64,000 bases of DNA from Amblyomma americanum. Its lineage: Eukaryota; Arthropoda; Arachnida; Ixodida; Ixodidae. The stretch covers positions 42,218,520-42,282,519 of the forward strand of contig NC_135505.1 of the NCBI RefSeq assembly GCF_052857255.1. The letters are read 5' to 3'. How positions within the stretch are numbered: the first letter of the stretch is position 1; the number at the start of each line of letters is the position of its first letter. The position numbers were made by a program, and so were the translations under genes. The notes below the pieces were generated by a model. It had not been told where the DNA came from, did not search any database, and worked only from the letters and a program-made list of their open reading frames with translations. Below, piece by piece: positions 41,722 through 51,721 of the stretch.

Positions 41722-42956
41722 TTATATCACACTGGCGGTAATCTTCCTAGCCTCTGTCTCTAGGCATTCTCGGGCCATATGCCCTGAACGGCCACAGCGG
41801 TAGCAAAAAGCTGACGCTGCCTTCTCTCTTCTTTCCTGCTCCCATTCCCTGCCGGCAGAATGTCCCTCCGTGGCACCGTCACGAACACTTAAACGTCTGT
41901 TTCCTATTTTTTCTTCAGTTTCTTGACACTCCCTAGCCATGTGACCTGGTCGGCCACAACGGTAACACGGGCGCATCGTCGTACCTGCTTTAAATGGCGC
42001 ATACTTCACCTCTATCTGTTCTTGTCCATGGAGTGGCAATGCCCCAGCCATCTCCTCTCTTCTACGTACTTCAACTCTGTTCATACCCATGCGTGGAACG
42101 CCAGCTCCCGATGGTACCACCCAACTGCTCTCCACAGCCTCGACTACTTATGTGAGCCCGTCTAATTTCGGCCAGCTTTTGTTCTCCTGAAGTGCTATCT
42201 GTCGCAGCGCGTCATTGGTCAGGACCTCTTTCAGTTTATCCACCACTACCAGCTCCATCAGCTCCTCTATTTCGGTAGAAACTCCGCGCTGGAGAAACTC
42301 CGTGTTGGAGAAACTCCGTGTTGGAGAAAGTCCGCGTTGGAGAAAGTCCGCGTCGGAGAAAGTCCGCGTTTAATTTTTCTACTGCTGATATAATATGAGT
42401 AGCAACTACGAAGCCGGTAGCCGAACTGGCGCCACGATTCCTGCGTTCGTTTCTTAGCCGTGTCAAACATTATTTTATACTCTGCCGGGCTTAGTCTAAG
42501 TTCCCTAAAAATTACTTGCTTTAACTGTTTGTATTCAAGAATTTCTTTTGTCCCATTTTGCATCGCCATTGATCGCATGCGGTCAGTGAGCTAAGGAATC
42601 GGGGAGATGGATTGCACGCTCTCCGGTACCCTGAAGGAGTGGAACAGCATCTCCACAGAATCAAACCACCCCGGAATAAGTGACTCCTCTTTCGGCATTC
42701 GGAGCAGTACACTGCTCAGCATTGTGGAGTATTTTACTGCTTCTTTCCCTCCTGAAAGATCAGCTGTGTCTTGTCTGCGTAATTTCTCTTTCTCGAATTT
42801 AATTTTCGCCCTCTCTAGCCTCATCTTCTCAATTTCCATTTCGGTTTGCATATTGGGTCCAGGTTCGCCCCTTTGCATGCTTGCCTCGCTCACTCCCCCA
42901 GTCGTGCTATCATCCATCTCTGGCGACAGTAGCTTACTCTTTCCCCTCGTGAGCAT
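41722..42956 (-). pseudogene. gag: Gag with two zinc knuckles, decayed
   Basis: From 42956 the first 121 codons include a Lys/Glu-rich helical region (EIEKMRLERAKIKFEKEKLR) and a capsid-like segment (LLRMPKEESLIPGWFDSVE). An in-frame TAG at 42591-42593 follows, then the frame continues (…YKQLKQVIFRELRLSPAEYK…) to the 16-bp repeats. Beyond a frameshift and a stop at about 42150 comes the nucleocapsid part, with zinc knuckles C-YR-C-GRPG-H-MARE-C and C-YR-C-GRSG-H-MARE-C at about 41760-41970. This protein would form particles and bind RNA. It is broken in at least three places. Confidence 0.85.
42272..42370 (-). repeat. 16-bp minisatellite inside gag, six units
   Basis: The unit GGAGAAA(C/G)TCCG(C/T)GTT recurs six times. 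Because 16 is not a multiple of three, the three frames are used in turn and the amino acid pattern repeats every 16 residues (SPTRTFSNADFLQHGV). Confidence 0.9.
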
Positions 42957-43385
42957 AAAGCAACAAAATCTGAGAGCAGCGCTGTTCGCTCACCGTTTCC
43001 TTTCGTCGCCTTGTCTTCAAAGATCGTCGATCAGGCCAAGTTCCAGAGTTCTCTCACAATCACTTTCGTTTTAACATGCCACGAGTCCTGGTACGGATCG
43101 CCGCCACACTCTCAAGTCCCGCTGCAATTGAGTCCGTCCTCCCTTGCTCTGTTCGGGTGCACGATTGTTCTACACATCTACATCGGTGTCGAAGCTGCGG
43201 TGATCGGTGAAGATCCGTGTGCTGTCTCTTGTTCTTGTGCTGGCGTTCTTCTTTCTTGATGTCCGTTTTTCCACTCTTCTTCGCCACCCGAGGGCAAACG
43301 TTGCTGGTGATCTGACTAGCTCGACGTCTTCTCAACTTGTGTTGCCTCTGTCTTCCTCGTTCCCGTCGCAAAGCAGCGGTCCCTT

Positions 43386-43404
43386 AATCCTGCCGGCTGC
43401 GCCA
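43386..43404 (-). other. Primer binding site, tRNA-Ser type
   Basis: Minus strand TGGCGCAGCCGGCAGGATT directly adjoins the 5' LTR. It complements a 3' end …CCTGCCGGCTGCGCCA, which fits animal tRNA-Ser (AGA/CGA type) by memory of the family. Confidence 0.7.
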
Positions 43405-44234
43405 GTCATGATAATTGATTTTCCCTCTCTCTCTTGTGCGATGTTGTTGTTGCATCCAGATGTTGACGTGGAGTGGTAGAGGGCGGGTCTCGTGAGTGAT
43501 CCGGGGGACGTACTTCGCGACTGGTGAGTTTGAGACAGGCGTGCAGGTCTTCTGACGTTGGCACTTGGAAAGGCTTTCCTCAAAGAAATTATTTATTACA
43601 ATATTTACAAAACTTATTTACATATGCCGACAGATTTCGGCCTCTCCACTTTAACCAAAAAAGAGGCAAAACTCCAACACTCTCGCGACTCCGGACCACC
43701 GTCGGCCACCACACGGCCAACCCGCCCGGCCGCCGCTCAAGCAACTCGCTTCTCCAACTCTGCGACCCCGGGACCACCACCGGTCGCACACGACAGATCT
43801 GTCCGGCTGCCACCAACCAACCTCTCGCGCTCTCCTTAGCGCGCTCCCATCTTCTTGTCCTCCCGCCAAAACTACACCCTCAGCCAATAGGTGACTTTCC
43901 CGCCACATTTCGGACGCAACATATCACAACAGAAAAGAAAAGCACACAATATAAAACGCACGCCTTGCAACACAAAAGAAAAGCACAAAATATCGAACAC
44001 ACGGCTCACTGCAAGCTGCCGTGGCTAGCTAGAAAAATGCCACAACGAGCGGAGAGAATCCCTTTACGACACATGCGTCTTATCGGACCATTCCCCCTCG
44101 CTTAGGCCGAGGCTCCCGACACTCACGCGCGACGCCGCCCTGAGAGCCTCTCCCTTTTGTCCGCGCGTTCCCCTGCTCCCCTACGGCGGCCCTCCTCACG
44201 CCTTACCACGACGTACGCCAGCTGCGTCGTGACA
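43404..44234 (-). repeat. 5' LTR of the gag-only element
   Basis: About 831 bp, minus strand TGTCACGACGCAGC… to …ATCATGACT. The LTR ends are short inverted repeats (TGTCACGA/TCGTGACT). Confidence 0.88.
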
Positions 44235-44239
44235 ACGTG

Positions 44240-45101
44240 TAATTAGGCACACTTTTGTTAGCTTCCGTTTTTAGTGTGGGTGCGATTTTTGTTTGTATGT
44301 TTGTTATCATTCCCGTTGTTTTTTATTATTTTGTCGTTTGAGATCAGTTAGGTTGGCAGCCTCCCTTGCTGACGACCAGGCAATGCCGTTATATTTCTTT
44401 CAACTAAGTTATATTGCAGAGACCCATCGTTCACCTTAAGCGGCTTCGCAGAATGCTCGCGCGGTACTCGCGAGCAAGAACTTCGAAGATGCCGGTTTAA
44501 TATTGATAGCTCAGTTTTGAGGGAAAAAACGGGACTGACTCAGAACAGCTTGTCTCTAGCTCGTTGACGAAACAGTACCCAGAATTCTGTACAGGCATAA
44601 AGTATTTCGCCGTTTTTTTTCTTTTGTCCGGAGTTCGGAGATGAGGGGGGGGGGGGGGGGCTGGGTAAAGATTTCAATGCGGCGATATTTGAGCGGCCTG
44701 CACAGTGCCGCGGGATCACCGAGTCATCAGAGAATTCCCAGAATTTCGAAACCGTTACGACCGCCACTTGGAGGGAAGTGGCGGAAACGGGGGTGGGGGG
44801 GGCACAGAATACCTGTCTTCGGTTGCTGGCAATGAACAGTATTTAATCAATATCCTGAAAACATTTATGTGGAAGCAGTATATCGACATCCCCGGGTTCA
44901 TATAGATACACTTTCAATGTCATCATCATCGCCATCACCTCGATTTCAACGCTAGGTCTCATTGAATGATCGTTGCAGATTGTCACACATGAGAACTGGC
45001 GCGTTTACCTGCTGGACAATCCTAATGTCATTAATCTGGACCGACCTTTGCGCGCTCTTTTTAATGCGTGGTGCGCGCATGTGTAGTTATGGGGGATCCA
45101 T
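44240..45101. other. No recognised gene
   Basis: Contains a G16 run at about 44645 and purine-rich tracts. No conserved frame recognised. Confidence 0.45.
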
Positions 45102-45105
45102 ATGG

Positions 45106-46245
45106 TGTGACATTCCGTGTGTGCTACGAGGATCCACGTTCGACGGCGCGGCGTAGACGGAGACCCGTGACAGCGGCATCATCAATTACCCAGCCATGCT
45201 CTTTGAGTGACGACCAGAACAACCGGACCCGCCGCTGCCCCGGGGAAACAGGCTTTATCCTCCCCAATTTCCGGTTACATTCCAGGACAAAGGAGCTGTC
45301 AGCGGGCCAGAGCGCACCCGTACCACAGCCGACGCTATGCGCTACCGCGAAGAAAACATTCTTTCCCTCCCCCCCCTTTGTCGTGGGCTATCGCCGGGAA
45401 GGCACCCACAGCTTCCCAGAAGGGCCGTGACGGACACCTGTCATGGCGGACAGGCAGTACTCGCCAAGAATGTGGAAAGACAGGCGCTAGTGAATTAGCT
45501 CCGAAGAGAGAGCCTGTGTATACTCTCACTTGAGAGAGAGTGGTGGCGTTTTTGTTGTTTATTTAGTTTGTATTGTTAACAGACTCTGGGTTCGAGGCTA
45601 AGCCCAACCCAAGGGGTGGTCCCCATCTCGCATGTTATTTTGGATTGGAGAATTGATGCTTTGGGCGGGCCACTGGAAATGACCGCCCTTAGTCCTTTGT
45701 TAATCAAGTGCTTAAAAGCGCATGTAAACGGATGCAGTCCAGTCCAGTCTGAGCTGGGGCTCCATGCTTAGCATGTAATGTGATGCTACTTAGGCACTAA
45801 CCTGCCCGGTTGATGAGTAAAGTAGTGCAAAGTTTGTATGTTGTAAAATTATGCTCTGCTGTCATCATCTACAAGCTCGCCTCCTGTTCATCTTCCAAGC
45901 CGAACGACAATAGAGGAAGGGTTTGCGAACCATCCTCGAAGAAACGGACGACTATTGAAATTCTACTGCAACGCACGCTCAGGACGACATCGTTCGCCAA
46001 GAGGGCCAACAGCGCCGAAGCCCGACGGCGTGCAGCTTCTGCCAGCAACCGCTCGAGCCCAACTCCGGAGCCACTCCATCGCCCCCATGAAGTCGTCGGC
46101 ACGTAAGCTCGGACGCCCCAGCCTCTGATGTAACAATCTTAATCATGTGTAATTATTGAATATATCTGTTTGTTTAAACTGAGCCATACGGTGTCTCTTT
46201 GCCTCTCCGTCCCGTGTGGACCTGCGCATTATGGGGGTCATCACA
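45106..46245 (+). repeat. 5' LTR of the second Gypsy element
   Basis: 1140 bp. A frame of about 98 codons (45810-46106) is open in both LTRs but resembles no known protein; I treat it as incidental. Confidence 0.94.
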
Positions 46246-46265
46246 CTGGTGTCAGAAGTGGGGTC
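46246..46265 (+). other. Primer binding site
   Basis: C then TGGTGTCAGAAGTGGGGTC directly after the 5' LTR. Position and TGG fit a PBS; the tRNA was not identified. Confidence 0.65.
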
Positions 46266-46399
46266 TCAAAAGCAAATGTCCTCTGAATGCTGTGACATTC
46301 ATGACTTCAAAATTGTAATCAAAAGGGAATCACGGGACTGATTGTGGGACTTTTACCCCCATTTGAGAGGCTTGAGGCACTGGAGGGCTTGAAAAAAAA

Positions 46400-47341
46400 A
46401 TGACTGTATCTGAGGGAGCTCCCACTCCACAGCCGTCGCTCGGAGCAAGCATGCTGGCATTAGGAAGCGTCATTCCGACGTTTACGGGAGATAAGACAGG
46501 GGTTCCAATCTGCGATTTCTTTTCCATGCTAGAAGAGATTGGGAAAATGGGGGGATGGTCCGATGCTCAAATGCTGGGAATGGCGAGGTGTAAGATGGCA
46601 GGAGCTGCTCATGATTTTGCATGGCGAGACGAAAAAGTAAAATCCACAAAATCATTTGCGGAATTTAAGAAGCTCGAGTTTGAGCATTTTGACACTGAAC
46701 CACGTCACGTGCGAGTACAGAGGTTCCGTGACGCCGGACAGATGGTAGGGGAGGACGTGCGAACGTTTGCGTCGCGGCTTCAGCGCTTAGCGCGCGATAC
46801 GTTAAGCAGGGAGGAGGAAGGAGACCAGCTTAAGAAGAAATACGCGGAGGATATACTTAAAGAGGAAATGACCGCTTTGTTCGTGGCTGGTCTGCAAGAC
46901 CCCGTGCGCCGGTTCGTGCTCTCGCGCAAGCCGAGCAATTTCGACCAAGCCGTGGAGGCCGCATTGGATGAGGAACAAAATGAGGCGTTAACGACAGCCG
47001 CAGCGAGAGTACGCGTCATAGAGAGAGCGGTGCCCAACCCTGAGGTTGCTCTCTTAACAGAGCGGTTAGATCGCTTAGAACAGCTGCTATCTCAGCAGGT
47101 AGAATGCCAGGTTGAAGCGCGCGCTCAACAGCGCCCATTCGCTGGAAACCGGAGACCGCCACAAAGCTACAGGCGCGGTATGCGAGATTTTGAAGAAATC
47201 GTATGCTTCGCTTGCCAGGGTCGCGGACACATCGCCAGGTTCTGCCAAAACGTGCGCCGTGGGGAGCCACAAAGAGAAGCAGGCGAGACACGCCCTAAGC
47301 AAGCCTACAGCGGGGCTCCAGATACCGAGTCAAAAAACTAG
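46400..47341 (+). CDS. gag: Gag polyprotein, second Gypsy element
   Basis: 313 residues. Residues about 20-175 form a capsid-like region (FSMLEEIGKMGGWSDAQMLG…, KKLEFEHFDTEPRHVRVQRF…, EMTALFVAGLQDPVRRFVLS). A helical segment (LTERLDRLEQLLSQQVE) precedes one zinc knuckle, C269-X2-C272-X4-H277-X4-C282. It forms the particle and binds element RNA. It ends with TAG at 47339-47341, which directly follows a slippery heptamer. Confidence 0.94.
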   Translation: MTVSEGAPTPQPSLGASMLALGSVIPTFTGDKTGVPICDFFSMLEEIGKMGGWSDAQMLGMARCKMAGAAHDFAWRDEKVKSTKSFAEFKKLEFEHFDTEPRHVRVQRFRDAGQMVGEDVRTFASRLQRLARDTLSREEEGDQLKKKYAEDILKEEMTALFVAGLQDPVRRFVLSRKPSNFDQAVEAALDEEQNEALTTAAARVRVIERAVPNPEVALLTERLDRLEQLLSQQVECQVEARAQQRPFAGNRRPPQSYRRGMRDFEEIVCFACQGRGHIARFCQNVRRGEPQREAGETRPKQAYSGAPDTESKN

Positions 47342-47374
47342 TTAGTCCTCCCCAGCCTGAGGAGCGTGGGGAGG
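47332..47374 (+). promoter_or_regulatory. Programmed -1 ribosomal frameshift signal
   Basis: Slippery heptamer A AAA AAC at 47332-47338, in gag phase, immediately before the gag TAG. Eight bases later a 7-bp perfect stem begins, CCTCCCC (47347-47353) with GGGGAGG (47368-47374), enclosing a 14-base loop that itself contains CCTGAGG. Slipping back one base enters the pol frame, which is open here. This is the standard retroviral layout. Confidence 0.9.
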
Positions 47375-50300
47375 GAGCAGTAGATGATGAGGTGGTGGTA
47401 GTTTGTGTGGCCGACGAGGCATGCCCTGTTGTGCGTTGCAAGTTAAATGGTTGTTGTATGGAATTGTTGATAGATACGGGGTCAAAGGTGACATTGCTTA
47501 AGGAGAGCAGTTTTAACACGCTTCGAAGGAAGGGGGACCGCGAGGTGTTGGAAGCGTCTGGTGGTATGGCGACCAAATTTGTAGGCATAACGGGGGATCC
47601 TCTTGGCATAAGTGGACTCTACCGGTTACACTTCTCTCTCGGCGGAATTGCATTGGAGCACCCCTGCTACGTATGCCCGGACACGGTGTCTCTGCCAAAC
47701 GGAGTGTCAGGTATATTAGGGCAGGATTTTTTGAGAAAAGGGAAGGTAGTAGTCTCATTCTCTGAGGAAGAGGTTAATGCGGGCGGCTCAAAAGTTCCGT
47801 TTTTGAACAGGAGAGGGGCTGAGATTCGCATTACCGATATTGACACCCGTCAAACAGTGGGATCATTGGAGAAGGTATATTCGCGGGTTGCCGTCCGGCT
47901 GGTCGAGGAGGCGGTCGTCCTTCCTTGGTCGGAGCACATTTTGTACGCGTTTGTGCCTTCAGATGTAGAGAGCGGCGCCGTGGGAGTGCTTGAGCCGGTC
48001 GACTCTCTCAGCAATGGCCTGAAGGCAGCCGCGTGCCTCGTGACAGTTAATGACGCCCACAGAGTGCCCCTACGGGTGGTTAACTGTAGCCAGCAGCCAC
48101 TGAGCCTTCCCAAGAACAAAACATTGGCTTTCTTCACCTCTGCGATAGAGCAACGTGAGCCCACCGATACGGTACTCGCAACTGTAGAGCATGCTAGTCC
48201 TTCGGCTGCTCCAAAGGTGTCGTTCGATCTTTCTCACGTAAAATCCAGGGAGAGGGAGGCTCTGGCTGGTTTGCTGAACGACTACTCGGAGGTATTCGCC
48301 GCGTCCAACCTGGATTTGGGCTGCTGTGGCGTTATAAAGCACAGGATAGAAACCGGCACTTCATCGCCCGTTTACCAGCGTGCGTACAGGATTCCTTACT
48401 CCCAACGTGAGGAGATGGAGCGGCAGGTGCAGGACCTGATTGATCGCGGCATTGTCGAACACTCAAAGTCACCCTGGGGAGCACCAGCACTATTGGTGGA
48501 AAAGCCAGATGGCTCGTATCGATTGGTAGTGGACTACCGCAAACTAAATGCCGTAACTCGCATCGATCCATACCCCATCCCCAATATACAGGAGACGCTT
48601 TCTCAGCTGGGCTCTGCCAGGTACTTCACGGTAGTGGACATGGCGGCGGGATTCTGGCAGATAGCAATGGATCCGGCAGATGCCGAGAAAACGGCATTCA
48701 ACACGCCCTCAGGGCACTATGAATGGAAAAGAATGCCGATGGGTCTGGCCAACAGCCCTGCTGTCTGGCAGAGAACCGCTGATGTTATCCTGGCAGGTCT
48801 TCTGGGGAGGCTGTGCTTCGTGTATATGGATAACATTATCATATACAGTGACAGTTTTGATAACCATTTGCGCGATATTGAGCAGGTTTTGGTGCGACTA
48901 AGAGCAGCGGGTCTCAAGCTGAAGCCCTCTAAGTGCCAATTCCTCAAAAACGAGGTGAAATACCTCGGGCACGTTGTTTCAGCTGACGGCGTGCGACCGG
49001 ACCCTGAGAAACTAAGGTGTGTCTCGGATTTTCCATCCCCGACTAGCGTCCGCCAGGTCCGGCAGTTTCTCGGCCTGACCGGTTACTACCGAAGGCACAT
49101 AGAGGAGTTCGCCAAGCTCGCTAAGCCGCTCACCGCCTTAACAGCCAAAAATGTCGCCTTTCGCTGGGACGAAAACGCGGAGAATGCTTTTGGGGCCCTG
49201 AAAAGGAAGCTAATGAGTGCACCGCTGTTGCGCCACCCGGATTTTAATTTGCCCTTCGTTATGGCCACAGATGCGTCAAAGTTCGCAGTTGGTGCCGTGC
49301 TATCTCAGGTTATCGAGGGCAAAGAACATCCCGTTGCTTTTGCAAGCCGACAGCTGAGCCCCACAGAGCAAAAGTGCGGAGCTACGGAAAGGGAGTGCCT
49401 CGCCGTTGTCTGGGCAGTAAAGCACTTCAGATGCTACCTTTACGGCCGCAAATTCAAGCTAGTCACAGACTGCCATCCTCTGAAATGGGTGATGAGTGTC
49501 AGGGACCCTAGCTCGCGACTCGCTAGATGGAATCTACACCTGCAGGAATACTGCTTTGAAGTTGAGCACAAGTCAGGAAAGACACATCTGAATGCTGATG
49601 CACTCAGCCGCACAGCTGCCGTGGCAGCTATAGATGAGTTTGTCCCCGTAGTCGACCCCGCCGAATTACGCACAGAGCAGTGCAAAGATCCTGACCTGAA
49701 GCGAATAATCGAAAGCTTAGAGGGCGCACCGTCTCACCCCGAACAGCTAGGTTATTTCATTGGCAAAGACGGCACCCTGTGTCGGCGCACGAGGCCAACC
49801 AGGAAAGGGAGACCAGAGAAAACCGCTTGGGAGAGAGTCGTCATACCTCGGTCGTGGACAGAAAGGGTTCTTCGCGCGTTTCACGATGCGCCATGCGCCG
49901 GTCATTTTGGCGTAGCGAAGACACGCAGGCGTGTGGAGCGTTTGTACTTTTGGAGTGGCATGCGACGGGATGTTAGAGACTACTGTGCGAAGTGTCATTC
50001 CTGTCTCGAAAGAAAAACACCCAAGGGACGAAGACCAGCTCCAATTCAGCCGTTCCCTGAGGTTTCGGCTCCCTTCGAGCGGACAGGTATGGACATAATG
50101 GGCCCATTGCCCACGACCACTTCCGGAAACAAGTACATTTTAGTATTTGTCGACCACCTTTCAAAATACGCGGAAGCGGTAGCACTCCCCGATCAGAAGG
50201 CAGACACGGTTGCAAGAGCATTTGTCGAACAGATCGTGCTCCGACATGGACCCCCGAGGCAACTCTTGACAGATCGGGGAACGAACTTCGTGTCGCAGCT

Positions 50301-51228
50301 AATGAGGAGAGTTTGCGAGCTGCTTAAGATCGCTAAGAAGCAGACAACACCGTACCATCCGGCTTGCAACGGCGCGGTGGAGCGACTGAACCAAACCGTG
50401 GCCGGGTTCCTGTCGCATTTTGTTTCGCGCGACCTGCGGGACTGGGACTTCTGGCTCCCGTATGCAATGTTTGCCTACAATTCCGCAGCACACGAGAGCA
50501 CGGGCGAATCGCCATTCTTTCTTCTCTACGGCCGAGACCCGGACCAGCCTAGTGAAGTGCCAGAGGGCCCCCGTCGTGTCCCATACGCTTCACTGGACGA
50601 CTTTAAGGTTGAGCTAGAATCGCGCTTGCAAGTGGCGAGGGACATCGCAAAGGAGTCCTTAAAGAAAGCGGCGAAGCGCAGGAAGGAGGTTCACGATCGC
50701 AGTGCTAGAGACGCGCCGTTTGATGTGGGGGACAGCGTGTACATTGAAAACTGCCAAAGGCAGATTGGGCTAGCTCGTAAGTTCCAGACGAAGTGGAGAG
50801 GACCGTGCGAGGTTGTCGAGAAGCTTTCTCCGGTAAACTTCAGAGTCCGAGACGTGAACCGGCGTTTGATAAGGATACACGCAAATCGCCTCAAGTCGGC
50901 ACCGGTTCAGTATTCACGAAATGAGGAAAGGGAAAGCGCGGATTTTGATGGGGACAGAAGTGAAGCGGAGCGCGCAGATAGTTCGCAAGAAACGCCCTCT
51001 CCTGCATTTGTTCGGCAGGCGCCCGAGGTGACGGCCGGAATGCCACCGGATTTACTTCATGCATTGCTAGAAGAAGAAGCGCGCGAGGTTGCCGCGCAGA
51101 TAACGCCAGGAGAGGCTCCTGCCACGAGCCCTCGCGAGTCCCAAAGCAGAGAAAGGGGTACAGACTTACTTAGTATGACTCATGAAGGCCGATATCCGCT
51201 GCGAAATCGGAAAGCTAAGTCGGACTAA
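47338..51228 (+). CDS. pol: Pol polyprotein, second Gypsy element (RT active site altered)
   Basis: The frame is entered by -1 frameshift at 47338 and is open to TAA at 51226-51228. Numbering from 47392: aspartic protease DTG at 28-30; reverse transcriptase with YMDN at 478-481, where the second catalytic Asp codon is AAC (48832-48834); RNase H (ATDASKFAVGAVL); integrase zinc site (H…H, CAKCHSC) and catalytic D901, D961, E997, the last two 35 residues apart; basic tail. Everything else looks intact. Loss of the second Asp should abolish DNA synthesis, so this copy was either made with another copy's enzyme or mutated after insertion. Confidence 0.95.
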   Translation, partial: LVSPPQPEERGEGAVDDEVVVVCVADEACPVVRCKLNGCCMELLIDTGSKVTLLKESSFNTLRRKGDREVLEASGGMATKFVGITGDPLGISGLYRLHFSLGGIALEHPCYVCPDTVSLPNGVSGILGQDFLRKGKVVVSFSEEEVNAGGSKVPFLNRRGAEIRITDIDTRQTVGSLEKVYSRVAVRLVEEAVVLPWSEHILYAFVPSDVESGAVGVLEPVDSLSNGLKAAACLVTVNDAHRVPLRVVNCSQQPLSLPKNKTLAFFTSAIEQREPTDTVLATVEHASPSAAPKVSFDLSHVKSREREALAGLLNDYSEVFAASNLDLGCCGVIKHRIETGTSSPVYQRAYRIPYSQREEMERQVQDLIDRGIVEHSKSPWGAPALLVEKPDGSYRLVVDYRKLNAVTRIDPYPIPNIQETLSQLGSARYFTVVDMAAGFWQIAMDPADAEKTAFNTPSGHYEWKRMPMGLANSPAVWQRTADVILAGLLGRLCFVYMDNIIIYSDSFDNHLRDIEQVLVRLRAAGLKLKPSKCQFLKNEVKYLGHVVSADGVRPDPEKLRCVSDFPSPTSVRQVRQFLGLTGYYRRHIEEFAKLAKPLTALTAKNVAFRWDENAENAFGALKRKLMSAPLLRHPDFNLPFVMATDASKFAVGAVLSQVIEGKEHPVAFASRQLSPTEQKCGATERECLAVVWAVKHFRCYLYGRKFKLVTDCHPLKWVMSVRDPSSRLARWNLHLQEYCFEVEHKSGKTHLNADALSRTAAVAAIDEFVPVVDPAELRTEQCKDPDLKRIIESLEGAPSHPEQLGYFIGKDGTLCRRTRPTRKGRPEKTAWERVVIPRSWTERVLRAFHDAPCAGHFGVAKTRRRVERLYFWSGMRRDVRDYCAKCHSCLERKTPKGRRPAPIQPFPEVSAPFERTGMDIMGPLPTTTSGNKYILVFVDHLSKYAEAVALPDQKADTVARAFVEQIVLRHGPPRQLLTDRGTNFVSQLMRRVCELLKIAKKQTTPYHPACNGAVERLNQTVAGFLSHFVSRDLRDWDFWLPYAMFAYNSAAHESTGESPFFLLYGRDPDQPSEVPEGPRRVPYASLDDFKVELESRLQVARDIAKESLKKAAKRRKEVHDRSARDAPFDVGDSVYIENCQRQIGLARKFQTKWRGPCEVVEKLSPVNFRVRDVNRRLIRIHANRLKSAPVQYSRNEERESADFDGDRSEAERADSSQETPSPAFVRQAPEVTAGMPPDLLHALLEEEAREVAAQITPGEAPATSPRESQSRERGTDLLSMTHEGRYPLRNRKAKSD

Positions 51229-51721
51229 TGGCGTAAACAGAGCGGAGTTTTGAACTGGTTAGAATTGTGTAATGCCACAGCTCATAACATTGCTATGTGC
51301 TTATGTGTTAAGTTATCGGAGTTGGTAGTAAAACCTTTCTGTCATTAAGTAACACCTTCACAGGAGAGCATGCGGAGCGCATGCAGAACCTGCCCTACTT
51401 CCTTTCGTTATCTATATTTTTGTCTGTGCCGTGATCGTGCTAGAAGTGGGAGCTCCTTTGTAACTGTGGTAAATTTATTTCGTCCAGTTTGGACTAGAAA
51501 GGAGAGGCTTGGGTGCTGAGTTTCATGTTTATCTGTAAAAGAAGATCAGTGCTGCCCCTGGAGACGCCAGTATTGACAGCGGAGGCATATGGTGTTGTGC
51601 AGTGGTGTTGAGTGCAGCGAAAAGTGTTTTGTCGGACGCACTGTGCGAGGCGATTCAGAAAGACAAGGGGAGCTGCGTGGACTCAAATGTTCGGAGAACA
51701 TTCTTCTGGAGGGTGAGCGAG
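51229..51721 (+). other. Untranslated region between pol and 3' LTR
   Basis: 493 bases without a recognised frame. A purine-rich CTGGAGGGTGAGCGAG lies just before the LTR and would be the PPT. Confidence 0.7.

Larger units (their letters stand above)
40461..44234 (-). mobile_element. Non-autonomous LTR retrotransposon (gag only)
   Basis: Minus-strand element with LTRs at 43404-44234 (5') and 40461-41286 (3'), which differ by scattered changes. The 5-bp target duplication ACGTG lies at 40456-40460 and 44235-44239. A PBS, a decayed gag with two zinc knuckles, and a PPT are present, but there is no protease, RT or integrase. It must rely on enzymes made by another Gypsy-type element. Confidence 0.9.

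Noticed and set aside
45810..46106. 98-codon open frame in the LTR, repeated at 52430-52723
   Set aside because: It is present only because the LTR is duplicated, resembles no protein, and about a third of it is missing from the solo LTR.
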